Assembly: GCF_010730745.1 (NCBI RefSeq) | Contig: NZ_AP022615.1 | Location: forward strand, 3,906,001 to 3,970,000 | DNA length: 64,000 bases | Direction: 5' to 3' | Source of the DNA: Mycobacterium heidelbergense | Lineage (GTDB): Bacteria; Actinomycetota; Actinomycetes; Mycobacteriales; Mycobacteriaceae | Part shown: in pieces, positions 51,147-59,742 of the stretch | Numbering within the stretch: position 1 is the stretch's first letter | Layout of the letters: each line of letters starts with the position of its first letter | Made by a program: the position numbers and the translations under genes | The notes under the pieces: model-generated | Database searches by the model: none | Seen by the model: the letters and a program-made list of their open reading frames with translations, nothing else | What the model was told of the DNA's origin: nothing

Positions 51147-52564
51147 ATTCCCCGCTCAACCATCGACAACTCGAAGTTCTGCGGTGGATCAGCGATCGGT
51201 GTCCCGATGGTCGGTGGACAGATTTCACCTTCAAGACCACGGCAGCCGCGCTGGCATCACGGCGTCTTGTGACGGTATCGAAGCGACGCGGTGTCTGGAG
51301 TGCCGCCATCCTGCCCGCTGGCGAGCATTATTTGACGAAAGGCCAGTATCCCGAGGGGCATTGGGTCAAACGGCCACGTGGGCCACAGGTGGATCTCGAA
51401 CCACCGGTGAAACCGGCGGTAGTCGCGAAGCGGCCGGTCGACCCCCACCCAGGAAGTCCGGTAACAGCGCAGTCGAAGAAGCAACCACCCAGTAGGGCGC
51501 GGGAACTGGTCGCTGAGGTGATCGCTGCCGGCGGGGAAGTCCAGCGTGAGTCCAAAGAGGGTCGGCGGCCGTACGCATTGCTGGTCGCCGCAGTCAATCG
51601 TCACAAGCTTGCGCCCGAAGGCAAGCAACTGACCATCGAGATGGGCAGCCGTTGGGAGATCTCAGTGATACGCCTGGAGGACGCCCCCCATTGGCGGACC
51701 ACCCCCGCAACCGAAGTCGTTCAGGCAGAACGCATCAGCAGATGGCACCCCGCCCTCGCGGGCCTTCGTGAGCGAGACTTCATGACGATGTCGGCCGCGT
51801 CGGAACGTCGAATGCTGCGCATACTGCAAGCGCTCGCAGTGGAGGCTGACGCACGAGGACATCGCGTCGAACCCGCCAATCCGCCACGCCGCTACCACTT
51901 TCGCCAATCTGAACACGGCCACATTGCGATCAAGATCCGCAGCTACCGCTACACGATCGCCGTTTGGCAAAAATACCGGGAGGTGCCGCCCCCGCGGTGG
52001 GGGAAGCCGCCGAAGCGGCCCGACGCCGACGCCGGGGATTCCCTTGCTGTCGGCCTCATCTGGGAGTCTGGCGGCAGCTCAGGGATCAGTGAATCGTGGT
52101 CGGATTCGCCTGCCAAGCGAACGAGGGTCGAGAGCCTGCTTGCGGCGATTTTGTGGGAGATCGAGCGACAGTCTGACCAGGCCGACCGCCGCCGCGAGCA
52201 GGAACGACTGGCGGCGATTGAGCGAGAACGACTGCAGGCCGAAGCCGAGCGCCGAGCGCTCATTCTTCACGTTGAGAATGTTCGAGCCGAAGTCCTGCGG
52301 GACCAGCACGCGCGGTGGCGCGAGGGGTTACAGCTACGCGAGTACATCGCCGCGATGGATCGCGCCATCGAGCGCTTACCGGACGATGTCGACCGGGCTG
52401 CCGCATCGCAATGGCGCGCATGGTGCCAGGAATACGTCGACACCGTGCTCGATCCGCTTGGCCAGCCGCTCGCGATGCCCGAAATCCGAGAATGGACGCG
52501 CGACGAACGACATTCATTGGAAAAGCAGATACTTCGCCACCTCGAACACACCTCGCGGGCCTGA
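51137..52564 (+). CDS. Winged-helix / coiled-coil hypothetical protein of the island
   Basis: 475 residues from GTG 51137 (GACAAT 7 bases upstream). N-terminal winged-helix-like domain (LNHRQLEVLRWISDRCPDGRW, then AALASRRLVTVSKRRG). Basic linker, a middle alpha/beta region (ARELVAEVIAAGGEVQRESKEGRRPYALLVAAVNRH), and a long coiled coil rich in Glu/Arg at about 345-400 (DRRREQERLAAIERERLQAEAERR). No enzyme motif recognised. Position in a defence-type island suggests a sensor or nucleic-acid-binding role, which is only inference. Confidence 0.7.
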   Translation: MALDSPLNHRQLEVLRWISDRCPDGRWTDFTFKTTAAALASRRLVTVSKRRGVWSAAILPAGEHYLTKGQYPEGHWVKRPRGPQVDLEPPVKPAVVAKRPVDPHPGSPVTAQSKKQPPSRARELVAEVIAAGGEVQRESKEGRRPYALLVAAVNRHKLAPEGKQLTIEMGSRWEISVIRLEDAPHWRTTPATEVVQAERISRWHPALAGLRERDFMTMSAASERRMLRILQALAVEADARGHRVEPANPPRRYHFRQSEHGHIAIKIRSYRYTIAVWQKYREVPPPRWGKPPKRPDADAGDSLAVGLIWESGGSSGISESWSDSPAKRTRVESLLAAILWEIERQSDQADRRREQERLAAIERERLQAEAERRALILHVENVRAEVLRDQHARWREGLQLREYIAAMDRAIERLPDDVDRAAASQWRAWCQEYVDTVLDPLGQPLAMPEIREWTRDERHSLEKQILRHLEHTSRA

Positions 52565-52618
52565 GGATCTGCGCGGCTGGCGCGTCGCGTTACCGCCGCC
52601 GGAGCCAACGGCGGGGGT

Positions 52619-54193
52619 CTACTTATCGTCGAGGAGCGCGGCGATCGCCGTGACGTAGTGACGACTCCGGCAAACCGATAGTAGATACAGACAATCCATC
52701 GGTTCAACTAATGAGTTGTACGAATAATGATCCGGTCTGGGGTCGGTCCATGATTTGTAGTCAACGCGGGGTTGTGGCCAAACGTCTGGCCCGCCTCGGC
52801 GCCAGTTCGCTTTTGCTTCATCCGCTGCTGTCATCGTAGGCACTACGCGCATGGCTTCGAGGTTGCCGCGGACGGCCTCGTATAGATCCTGAGCCCCTAC
52901 GGCCGAAATAAGGTCCATGAGAACGGTTGCGATGTAACTCTGGCGCCGCGCCTGAAGAGTCGTGCCGGCCAGCGAACCCCCGAGTACGCGTTCGATTGCC
53001 ACCTCTTCGCTCTCTTGAAGGTCCGCCAGTCCCAGGCCGCTGTGAGCAGGATCGTGGCGGTCGAGAAGCCATGTGGCAACGGACTTTAGGTAGGAGGTCG
53101 CGACACCTCGGTCGTGGCGCGCCAACACAACTGTGGGCGCGATCAGTGATACAGCGAACTGATCGGCGATTGGGCGGTAGCAGCCGGGGTGATCGGAGCA
53201 CAACCGGCGTACCGCTTCTGCGGCCCGATCAGCCAAATTCGCGCCGGCTCCGAGCGCCAGCAGTCCGAATATTTCGATCATCCTGCTGCAGGCCGCGGGG
53301 TAGATGACAACTGACAGTGGGTCGACGGTAAGCGCACCCGCAAGAGCTCTCGGGTCCCCGAGAAGTGGTTCGACCTGCTCAAGTAGCTCGATAGCGTAAG
53401 CCGTGAAGAGCCTCAGCGCTGACTCCGCCACGGTGCCAGGGAGCGCCTGCCACGCAGTCCTATACAAGTGCAACGACATAAGGGCTGCCAGATCGAGTCG
53501 CTGCGATTTCCGCAAAAGGCTACAGACAACCGACGTCTCGATCGATGCTCGCTTAAGGCGGGATTCGATCGATTCTCCGGCAAGCCATCGCCGGGAGAAC
53601 CGTTCGAGCTCGGGTTCGGTGACCGAGCCGCCGTTTATCGAACTAACCAGTGCCAGTAGCTCATCCTGTACGTTGGCCGCGGTCAGCCCTAACGTGGGAT
53701 CGTTGCACAACCAGTTTAAGAGATTTTGCTCATCCCAAATTTCAAAGCTGGCCAATCCCCTTGATTTGCAGCTCTTTTTGAATTGCTGAGCATCTGGTGC
53801 GGCTGCGCCTTTGAGATGTCCGGTGGTAACCAGTACGGCCACGCGGGGGAGCGATTCATCGAAGGAGGGGTGGCTGAGCGTGTTGTACTCACATTCCTCA
53901 AGCTGAGGCCGCACCGCGCGCCACTCGGCGAGACCGATGTCTCCGGCTTTCGATTGAATTGCGTACTGGCGGATGCGGGACGATTTGCCCCACCGAAGGA
54001 GGATCCGCAGGCGCGAAAGTATGCCGGCGTGAGCCGCTTCCTTTTTCGCAATGACGTCTTTGCCGAACTCGAAGCCGCCGTGCGTGAAGTGGATATCGGT
54101 GAACCCCTGGCTCGACAGCATCGCGAGGAGAGGACCGTCGAACTCGCGCTCCGTCAGGGATTTAAGGAAGTTCTCGACGACGGCGCGCAGCAT
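52619..54193 (-). CDS. Mrr-like PD-(D/E)xK nuclease with helical C-terminal domain
   Basis: 524 residues. Residues 12-90 show the restriction-endonuclease pattern: E17 in LTEREFDGPLLAMLSSQGF, D46 in GGFEFGKDVIA, and Q80-x-K82 in RQYAIQSKAGD, that is E...D...QxK as in Mrr-type enzymes. The adjoining part (PRVAVLVTTGHLKG, FEIWDEQNLLNWL) is also typical of this fold. Residues about 190-524 look all-helical, perhaps a solenoid sensing domain. It is the last of three overlapping genes: its start lies 32 bases inside the preceding frame. Likely a DNA-cleaving effector of a defence module; not matched to a named system. Confidence 0.75.
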   Translation of the reverse strand: MLRAVVENFLKSLTEREFDGPLLAMLSSQGFTDIHFTHGGFEFGKDVIAKKEAAHAGILSRLRILLRWGKSSRIRQYAIQSKAGDIGLAEWRAVRPQLEECEYNTLSHPSFDESLPRVAVLVTTGHLKGAAAPDAQQFKKSCKSRGLASFEIWDEQNLLNWLCNDPTLGLTAANVQDELLALVSSINGGSVTEPELERFSRRWLAGESIESRLKRASIETSVVCSLLRKSQRLDLAALMSLHLYRTAWQALPGTVAESALRLFTAYAIELLEQVEPLLGDPRALAGALTVDPLSVVIYPAACSRMIEIFGLLALGAGANLADRAAEAVRRLCSDHPGCYRPIADQFAVSLIAPTVVLARHDRGVATSYLKSVATWLLDRHDPAHSGLGLADLQESEEVAIERVLGGSLAGTTLQARRQSYIATVLMDLISAVGAQDLYEAVRGNLEAMRVVPTMTAADEAKANWRRGGPDVWPQPRVDYKSWTDPRPDHYSYNSLVEPMDCLYLLSVCRSRHYVTAIAALLDDK

Positions 54194-54623
54194 TCCACTC
54201 GTCCCGCTTTCGACTGACTATGGTCGCCAATTTCTCCTCTTGCTCTGGAGTGGGCGGTGTCTTCGGTGCGTCGTCTGGATGCAGCAGAATCGAATTCTGT
54301 AGTGCGCCATCGTCGTCGAATGCCAACTCCATCTGTTCAGCGGCTTCAATGATGACGTCGTAGAAATCGCGGCCGGTCGCATCGATGACGCTTCCTGTCT
54401 GCTTGCAGATCTCGCCGATGTGTTCCGCTGCCGCGCTCACCAACTGGCCACCCATCTCGTCCGCTGCCGCTGCGATGTTGGTGAGGAGCGAGTCAGTATC
54501 GAAAGACAGCACTTCGTCGACACTTGTAGTCCATTCATGCTGGACGACGATGCTGCGGTACAGCGGCGACTGCGTACCACGATTCAGGGGGTCTCCCTGG
54601 CCCTCAGGCCCCGCGGCCGGCAT
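54162..54623 (-). CDS. Helical hypothetical protein, middle gene of the nuclease operon
   Basis: 153 residues from ATG 54623; the open frame runs further upstream but without protein character. The sequence is acidic and helical (HEWTTSVDEVLSFDTDSLLTNIAAAADEMGGQLVSAAAEHIGEICKQTG) and ends basic (RKRDEWNAARRRRELP). Overlaps the first gene by 20 bases and the nuclease by 32. Family unknown. Could be a partner or inhibitor of the nuclease. Confidence 0.65.
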   Translation of the reverse strand: MPAAGPEGQGDPLNRGTQSPLYRSIVVQHEWTTSVDEVLSFDTDSLLTNIAAAADEMGGQLVSAAAEHIGEICKQTGSVIDATGRDFYDVIIEAAEQMELAFDDDGALQNSILLHPDDAPKTPPTPEQEEKLATIVSRKRDEWNAARRRRELP

Positions 54624-54828
54624 CGTCGATCTTGTTGGTGTCGGTCGGGTGCACCTCGGGTAGATCGATGACCGTCGTTCGCCCGAACTCGGCCAGTATC
54701 GGATGTATCTCGCGAGACAAATCGTGTATCGCCCGCGACAGCCACTTTGCGCCGCCAGAGCAATACTCACGCGGTACAAGCCAAAGCGGCGAGGCGGCCG
54801 GCACTGCACCCTCAACATTCGCTTCCAT
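54604..54828 (-). CDS. Small hypothetical protein, first gene of the nuclease operon
   Basis: 74 residues from ATG 54828 (GTG 54834 is the alternative). Contains WLSRAIHDLSREIHPILAEFGRTTVIDLPEVHP. No family recognised. A -10 hexamer TAGGCT (54836-54841) lies 7 bases before the ATG, which fits leaderless transcription of the three-gene operon from here. Confidence 0.6.
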   Translation of the reverse strand: MEANVEGAVPAASPLWLVPREYCSGGAKWLSRAIHDLSREIHPILAEFGRTTVIDLPEVHPTDTNKIDDAGRGA

Positions 54829-55007
54829 TGACACGAGCCTACGTCGCGTCGAGCTGACCGGAAGCTAACTTGCCTGCCAAGCCTCTATGCTCCGCTCGCG
54901 GATGCGACAAGCTCACCCTGCACGTTAAGCCCAGGCAATGACAGCCGGAGGCGAACGGCGGCCGTGCGCTGAGCGGTTGGCGACGATGCCGCGGCGACGA
55001 TGCGCCG

Positions 55008-55916
55008 TCAGAGTGTCTCTTCGAGTGTGTCGTTCTGCGCCCGAAATGACGCAAGCTCTTTGTCGACTTCGTATCGATGGCGCTCATTGCACTCGAGCCA
55101 CCGCCGCTCGTCCGCATTCAGCTCGGTTAGGAAGGCATAACGGCTGCGCACAACGCCGATCCAGTCGTCGATCCGAACGGGCTTAGTGAGGTAACCGATG
55201 TCCTCTTCGCGGAACTCGCTCGCGGTGCGCGGCCTGAGCACATCGTTTGGGCTTAAAGGCTTGTCGCCCCGATCGTCGACCACGATGTCACGGTAGACCT
55301 TGAGCACCCAAAGCCGCCGGACGAGTGCCTCATCGAACGCGCCGCCGGTCGCGAACCATTGCAGATCGTAAAGGTCGCGTGCAAGTGGCACCCGGCGATA
55401 GCGGGCTAGCTTCTCAGATGCAGCTTCCTCTACTCGGATCGTCGGAGTCGGGGCCAAGGTGAAGTCGTAGCGGTCATGAATTGGCAGGGTTATCGGGATG
55501 AGGAACTCGGGCTCAAGGCTGAGTTGGTGGCGCGCCAGCTCCACTTTCGCGCCGAGTCGTGGGCGGCCGAACGGTGTGTCAACGATGAGGTCGCCTCGCC
55601 GGCCGTCGTCACCGAAATTCTCGATCGCAAACGAGAAGCCGCCGATGGTGACGCCGTCGAGAGCAGCCAGGACGGCGAGTGCCACGTCATCATCGGGTGC
55701 GGCGAAGTCAAGGTCGGTTGAGAAGCGGCCCGCGTTTCCGGCTCTGAATTTCCGCAGCGCGGTGCCCCCTTTAAATACAAGGTCCTGGTCGAACAACCCG
55801 CGGTCGTGCAGCAGGTGCAGCGCGTGGTCCTGTGCGATATCAAGTAGAGAGGCATCACGTCCGCCCTTGAGTCCTTGGTAGTGCCGCGCGAGGTGTCCCT
55901 CGGTGATCCGCGTCAT
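55008..55916 (-). CDS. AbiEii/MenT-type nucleotidyltransferase toxin
   Basis: 302 residues. Nucleotidyltransferase core with FKGGTALRKF and RFSTDLDFAAPDD (the GG-S/T and D-x-D motifs), then YDFTLAPTPTIRVEEAASEKLARYRRVPLARDLYDL with the conserved Lys and Asp. MenT enzymes of this family add nucleotides to tRNA 3' ends and stop translation; AbiEii acts in phage abortive infection. Start overlaps the antitoxin stop by ATGA. Confidence 0.9.
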   Translation of the reverse strand: MTRITEGHLARHYQGLKGGRDASLLDIAQDHALHLLHDRGLFDQDLVFKGGTALRKFRAGNAGRFSTDLDFAAPDDDVALAVLAALDGVTIGGFSFAIENFGDDGRRGDLIVDTPFGRPRLGAKVELARHQLSLEPEFLIPITLPIHDRYDFTLAPTPTIRVEEAASEKLARYRRVPLARDLYDLQWFATGGAFDEALVRRLWVLKVYRDIVVDDRGDKPLSPNDVLRPRTASEFREEDIGYLTKPVRIDDWIGVVRSRYAFLTELNADERRWLECNERHRYEVDKELASFRAQNDTLEETL

Positions 55917-56734
55917 GCTCCAGTTCCCGCGCTGAGGTAGGGATGCAGCAGTGTGTCGTTGACCTGCGCCTCGGGGTCGAAGACGCCTTTACCGGCGAGC
56001 CGGGGGCCGAGCCAGGCCGCTTCGTTTGCCGGGTAGGCCCCGATTACCTCGAATTTGGCATCGTGATTGCCCGACGCGCCGAGCAAGTATGCAGCGCGCT
56101 GCGCTGTCGCGCGCGGCATGTCTGCGAGCAGGGCAATGATGGCGTCGGTGTTGACGATTTCGTCGACTTGGGGCAGCCACTGCGCCAGGCCAGGTACGTC
56201 CTTATAGGCGGATGGCCGAGCGGCGATACCGACGATCAACCCTTCTAGGTTCCAGGACGGCAACCCGTCGATTGTCGTCAGCCCAGCGGCGGACAGCTCG
56301 ATGCGCACGTAACGCCATGCTCCCCTGAGCGACTTCGGGAGAGGCTGGTTGTCGGGGAGGGCAACGACCTCTTGCTCGGGGAATCGTTGGGCCAGACTGA
56401 GTACGGTGGCGGCGGATTCCATCGCGAGCACCCCGCGCCATGTTGGGTCCACAGCGCGCAGCGCGCGGAATTCGATGAAGCGATCGCCTCCGCTGTAGGC
56501 GCCCCCGCGGGCTCCCGGGAGGAATTCCCAAACGTGTCGGGTGCGCAGTTGGCCCAGCCAGCCCGCCCGCTGGAGTTCATATGCGAGGCGGCGGACGTCA
56601 TGTTCGTCACCGTCGAGGCCGGCGTGTCGCATGGCCGTGGCCAGCCGGTCTGCTGTGATCAACAAGTCGCCGTCTAGCTCGAGTTGCTCGATCACGTCGG
56701 CCACGCTGCGCTGTATCGTACGTGCCACTGTCAT
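55913..56734 (-). CDS. AbiEi/MenA-type antitoxin
   Basis: 273 residues. N-terminal winged-helix region (TADRLATAMRHAGLDGDEHDVRRLAYELQRAGWLGQL) and a C-terminal AbiEi-like domain. Binds its own promoter and neutralises the toxin in known pairs, without being a kinase or nuclease itself. First gene of the two-gene operon; the 4-base overlap enforces coupled translation. The pair resembles Rv1044-Rv1045. Confidence 0.87.
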   Translation of the reverse strand: MTVARTIQRSVADVIEQLELDGDLLITADRLATAMRHAGLDGDEHDVRRLAYELQRAGWLGQLRTRHVWEFLPGARGGAYSGGDRFIEFRALRAVDPTWRGVLAMESAATVLSLAQRFPEQEVVALPDNQPLPKSLRGAWRYVRIELSAAGLTTIDGLPSWNLEGLIVGIAARPSAYKDVPGLAQWLPQVDEIVNTDAIIALLADMPRATAQRAAYLLGASGNHDAKFEVIGAYPANEAAWLGPRLAGKGVFDPEAQVNDTLLHPYLSAGTGA

Positions 56735-57053
56735 TCACCGCCCTTCTTTGTGTCATATTAACAAAATAAGGCTGTGAATGACAGTATCACCAGCACATTT
56801 ACTTAAGAGGCTATAGCTTGCCATCAGCGTGGTGCAGCACGATTTGATATCGAGTCACATTTGCTGTGGCGCGGTATTACATCGGCCCCGGTGACCGAGT
56901 GCTGGCTGGCCGGGCGGCCGTCTTAACAGGCCGAGCGGCTGGTTCGGCCAGCAACGACATCAACAGCAGCGACAACAGCAGCAGCACCATGGGCAGCGGC
57001 GGCGGAGGGAGCGGCGGCGGCGCGCGGGAGGCAGACCACCCGCCGACCGCCGC
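56735..57053. other. Intergenic region upstream of the AbiE pair
   Basis: The AT-rich part near 56740-56800 (CATATTAACAAAATAAGG) should hold the AbiE promoter and operator. From 56877 to 56990 a minus-strand ORF of 37 codons begins with a run of Leu codons (MVLLLLSLLLMSLLAEP) but has no RBS or leaderless promoter. I see no supported gene. Confidence 0.4.
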
Positions 57054-58628
57054 CTATGTTCGCGGCGCGCATGTGCAGCCGAATGCGATGTCGCCAAGGC
57101 GTTCGGCGCTGATCTTGCCGCACCTACGGCAACGGACGTGGTGCGGATCGTCGGGCAGCGATGGGGCCGTCAGCGGTCCGAAGTAGTCGTATCCATTCTC
57201 CTCCGCGCATGACCGAGCTTTTTCGTATGGCACGGGTTCGAGGTGCGCCCAAGCTCCCTGCAACGTCCTCGCGTGGGCGGCCCAACTTCGCCAGTAGCAG
57301 GCTCGGCACGTTACCTCACCAATGTCGTTCTTTTCCAAGGTGTAGTTGAACCGATAATGCGCCGCGACGGTGCACGTCAGGCACTCGGTGAGCTGCCAAT
57401 CGTCGGGATGGGTGAACGTCTCCAAGGGCCTGATCCCGCCACGCCGCTGCAATGCGACGATGTGCTCGTCGCACCATGTCGGCTTCGAGCGCGTCAAGAA
57501 TGCGGCAGTGCTGGTGCATCCCTCGGCGGAGCACGTTTGGTCCGTTAGCGAGCGGCGCTCCCGCCGCAGCGGCCTCGGGGGTTTGGGCGGCTTGGGCTTA
57601 GGACGTTCAGCCAACGGCACCTTTCGGAGATGGCTGGGGACGGCGGCTGGCTTCTCCGATGGTTCGCCGGAAGCCAGCAGGTTCTCCCCGCCGTCCAGGG
57701 GTTTCCCTTCTAAGCATCGAAGGAAGTCGTCCTCGGTCATCACTTCGATCTGCTGGCCCTTGCTTTGGCGTTCAAACGCCATCTCCGCCTTTTTGGTTAA
57801 GGTCGCGCCAGGGCGGAGAACGGCGGGATTGATGTCACCGATGACGAGCACATTGGTTCGTTTGGTGGTGTCCTGTTCAGCTATTGCCCCGATGGCGGAG
57901 CACTCGTTCCATGCGAGCTGGCGAGTCATCGACATCAGGGTGCCCGTAAAGACGACGACTCGGCCGAACAGATAGCCGTCGGGGTCGGCGTCGGGGTTCA
58001 ATTCGCAACGCACAGGCCGCCATCCGCCGCCTCCCGCTGACACGCTGCCCTTGTATATGCCGGCGCTCATGTGGCCAATACACGCACCAACCGACTTGGC
58101 TAGTTGATCGAGGTCATCGACACCGCGCATGGTGGAGAGCCCACGGACGACATCCACAACGGCACGGGCATCCGCGAGAGGATCGTGGTGATCGTCGATG
58201 GAACCGCCTAGCGCGTCAAGGACAAACGGCAAGCGGTAGGAGGGAAGTCGTAACGCCCGACGCGCAAGAACCATCGTGCACAGGAACCGCATCTCTGGCC
58301 ACTCGATGTTATCGACTGCACAGGCGTAGCGGATGACGCCGATGTCAAACCCGGCGTTATGGGCGATCACAATGTCGTCTCCGACAAAGTCCATCAGGTG
58401 GGGCAGGACTTCTTTCCAACGGGGTTTGTCCGCCACCATGTCGGCAGTGATGCCATGAATCCATGTGTTGTAGCCGTCGAAATAATCGACTTCTTCGGGA
58501 GGTCTGATCAGCCAACTGTGTTCGGCGACTGGCCTTCCGTCGCGGACACGAACGAGACCGACGGCGCACGGCGAGCCGCGATAGGAATTTGCAGTCTCGA
58601 AGTCGATGGCTACGTAGTTGAGCATCGC
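57054..58628 (-). CDS. DnaQ-like 3'-5' exonuclease with BRCT and zinc-binding tail
   Basis: 524 residues from ATG 58628, the start right before the first catalytic motif (MLNYVAIDFETAN); a longer frame upstream covers the neighbour. Exonuclease domain about 1-170 with DEDDh residues: D7 and E9 in AIDFETAN, Asp in AHNAGFDIGV, His/Asp in HDPLADARA. BRCT-like domain about 205-300 (GRVVVFTGTLMSMTR). The tail has several Cys/His clusters (CSAEGCTSTAAF with CDEH; CLTC; CRAC; CRRCG with CTC), probably two or more zinc sites. It overlaps the partner gene by 19 bases. Likely DNA repair or anti-phage exonuclease. Confidence 0.82.
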   Translation of the reverse strand, partial: AMLNYVAIDFETANSYRGSPCAVGLVRVRDGRPVAEHSWLIRPPEEVDYFDGYNTWIHGITADMVADKPRWKEVLPHLMDFVGDDIVIAHNAGFDIGVIRYACAVDNIEWPEMRFLCTMVLARRALRLPSYRLPFVLDALGGSIDDHHDPLADARAVVDVVRGLSTMRGVDDLDQLAKSVGACIGHMSAGIYKGSVSAGGGGWRPVRCELNPDADPDGYLFGRVVVFTGTLMSMTRQLAWNECSAIGAIAEQDTTKRTNVLVIGDINPAVLRPGATLTKKAEMAFERQSKGQQIEVMTEDDFLRCLEGKPLDGGENLLASGEPSEKPAAVPSHLRKVPLAERPKPKPPKPPRPLRRERRSLTDQTCSAEGCTSTAAFLTRSKPTWCDEHIVALQRRGGIRPLETFTHPDDWQLTECLTCTVAAHYRFNYTLEKNDIGEVTCRACYWRSWAAHARTLQGAWAHLEPVPYEKARSCAEENGYDYFGPLTAPSLPDDPHHVRCRRCGKISAERLGDIAFGCTCAPRT

Positions 58629-59215
58629 GTCGTGGGCTCCGGTTTCGCGAGTTCTGCGAACTCTGGTGGAAACTCCGCGACCACCGGATCGCCTAGTTCC
58701 TCGGGCATAATCCACGGGGGCTTTTTCGTCTTCGGGTTGATGGTGCGGCGGACACGTTGCTCGTCGGTGATAATCCAAGTCCGCCATACCTGGGCGACGT
58801 AGTTGGCAACAGACAGCGCACGAAATTCGGGTTCGTTGCGCACATCCATCGTGAGCTTGGGCCGGTCCTTCGAGAAGTCGGGTATCACCAGGTTCCGGTT
58901 GCGGGTTTTTTGCGCATAGGCAGTCACCGCATCGGCGATTAGTTGCTGGCGGGCCGCTGTCTCGTCAATCAGGACATCGAACGCTTCGATGCCGAGCGCA
59001 TGCACGAACGAGATCGGCGGTGTGGTGCCCTGGGTGAGGACGACAGCGCGGTCGGCCGTTAGAGCCCAGACCGTGTCATCGTGCCGTTCATCGTCGTGCT
59101 GGACTACGACTGCGTTGGTGTGGTTGACCAGCAGAGAACCTTCAACACGGCTTGTAAGCCACACAGCAGTCGCGTTTGCCTTCGGTTGCCGATCAACGAT
59201 TGCGAACCCGAGCAT
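58610..59215 (-). CDS. Hypothetical partner of the exonuclease
   Basis: 201 residues from ATG 59215 (GAGAGGGAG 5 bases upstream). The N-terminal half is beta-rich (LGFAIVDRQPKANATAVWLTSRVEGSLLVNH, then DTVWALTADRAVVLTQG), followed by a helical part with a basic YAQKTRNRNLVIPDFSKDRP segment. No family recognised. The overlap with the exonuclease suggests the two proteins act together. Confidence 0.65.
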   Translation of the reverse strand: MLGFAIVDRQPKANATAVWLTSRVEGSLLVNHTNAVVVQHDDERHDDTVWALTADRAVVLTQGTTPPISFVHALGIEAFDVLIDETAARQQLIADAVTAYAQKTRNRNLVIPDFSKDRPKLTMDVRNEPEFRALSVANYVAQVWRTWIITDEQRVRRTINPKTKKPPWIMPEELGDPVVAEFPPEFAELAKPEPTTRCSTT

Positions 59216-59565
59216 GTCGCTCCCTCTCACCGACCTTCGTGTCGGCTGCTAAAGCTATGACAGGAGGGGGACATGTCGCAGTGATTTGATCCAGCGAGTT
59301 ATGCGTAGCGGTCATACGGTCATTACCGCGGGGTGGTCTGTTTCCCGATCAACCGACCGGACGGCCGGCTCGACCGGTCGGCCGGAACCGAACGGCGGCG
59401 TATCAGCGGTGCGGTTCCGTCCGCTCCGTGTCCGCCGGCCAGTCGACTAAAAGGGGCCGGCGTCCCCTGGTACGGCACGCGGGCCGCTCCTGCGGATGAA
59501 TGTCGGTCCGCTGTGTCAGGCTGATCTGACGTTTAATGCGATCTCAATCCGAGCAAGGCCCTGTG
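59216..59565. other. Intergenic region in island 1
   Basis: About 350 bases without a convincing gene. It contains a dense set of short inverted repeats built from CGACCGG/CCGGTCG and CGGCCGG (59350-59390) that could fold strongly. It should include the promoters of the exonuclease pair (minus) and of the membrane protein (plus). Confidence 0.4.
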
Positions 59566-59742
59566 ATGACACAAAGACACGATGGCAGTTACCAGCCGCC
59601 TCAGGATCCACCCCCTCCAGATCCACCGCCACCTCCGACGGTGACAGCTGCGGCCTGGGTGGACCCGTGGACTGACGACAACGTGAGGGCAAGTCAAGGT
59701 GACAGGCAACGTGAGCGCCGAGTCGTCATCCAGCCCCGGTGA
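59566..59742 (+). CDS. Small proline-rich protein upstream of the membrane protein
   Basis: 58 residues from ATG 59566. The N-terminus is Pro-rich (YQPPQDPPPPDPPPPPTV), the rest polar. It overlaps the following gene by 44 bases in another frame. May be a leader or real small protein; low support beyond composition and position. Confidence 0.35.
   Translation: MTQRHDGSYQPPQDPPPPDPPPPPTVTAAAWVDPWTDDNVRASQGDRQRERRVVIQPR

Noticed and set aside
56877..56990. Leu-rich 37-codon ORF (MVLLLLSLLLMSLLAEP) as a leucine leader or secreted peptide
   Set aside because: No ribosome binding site, no -10 at leaderless spacing, and no leucine-related gene downstream; the CTG run may be chance in a GC-rich repeat.
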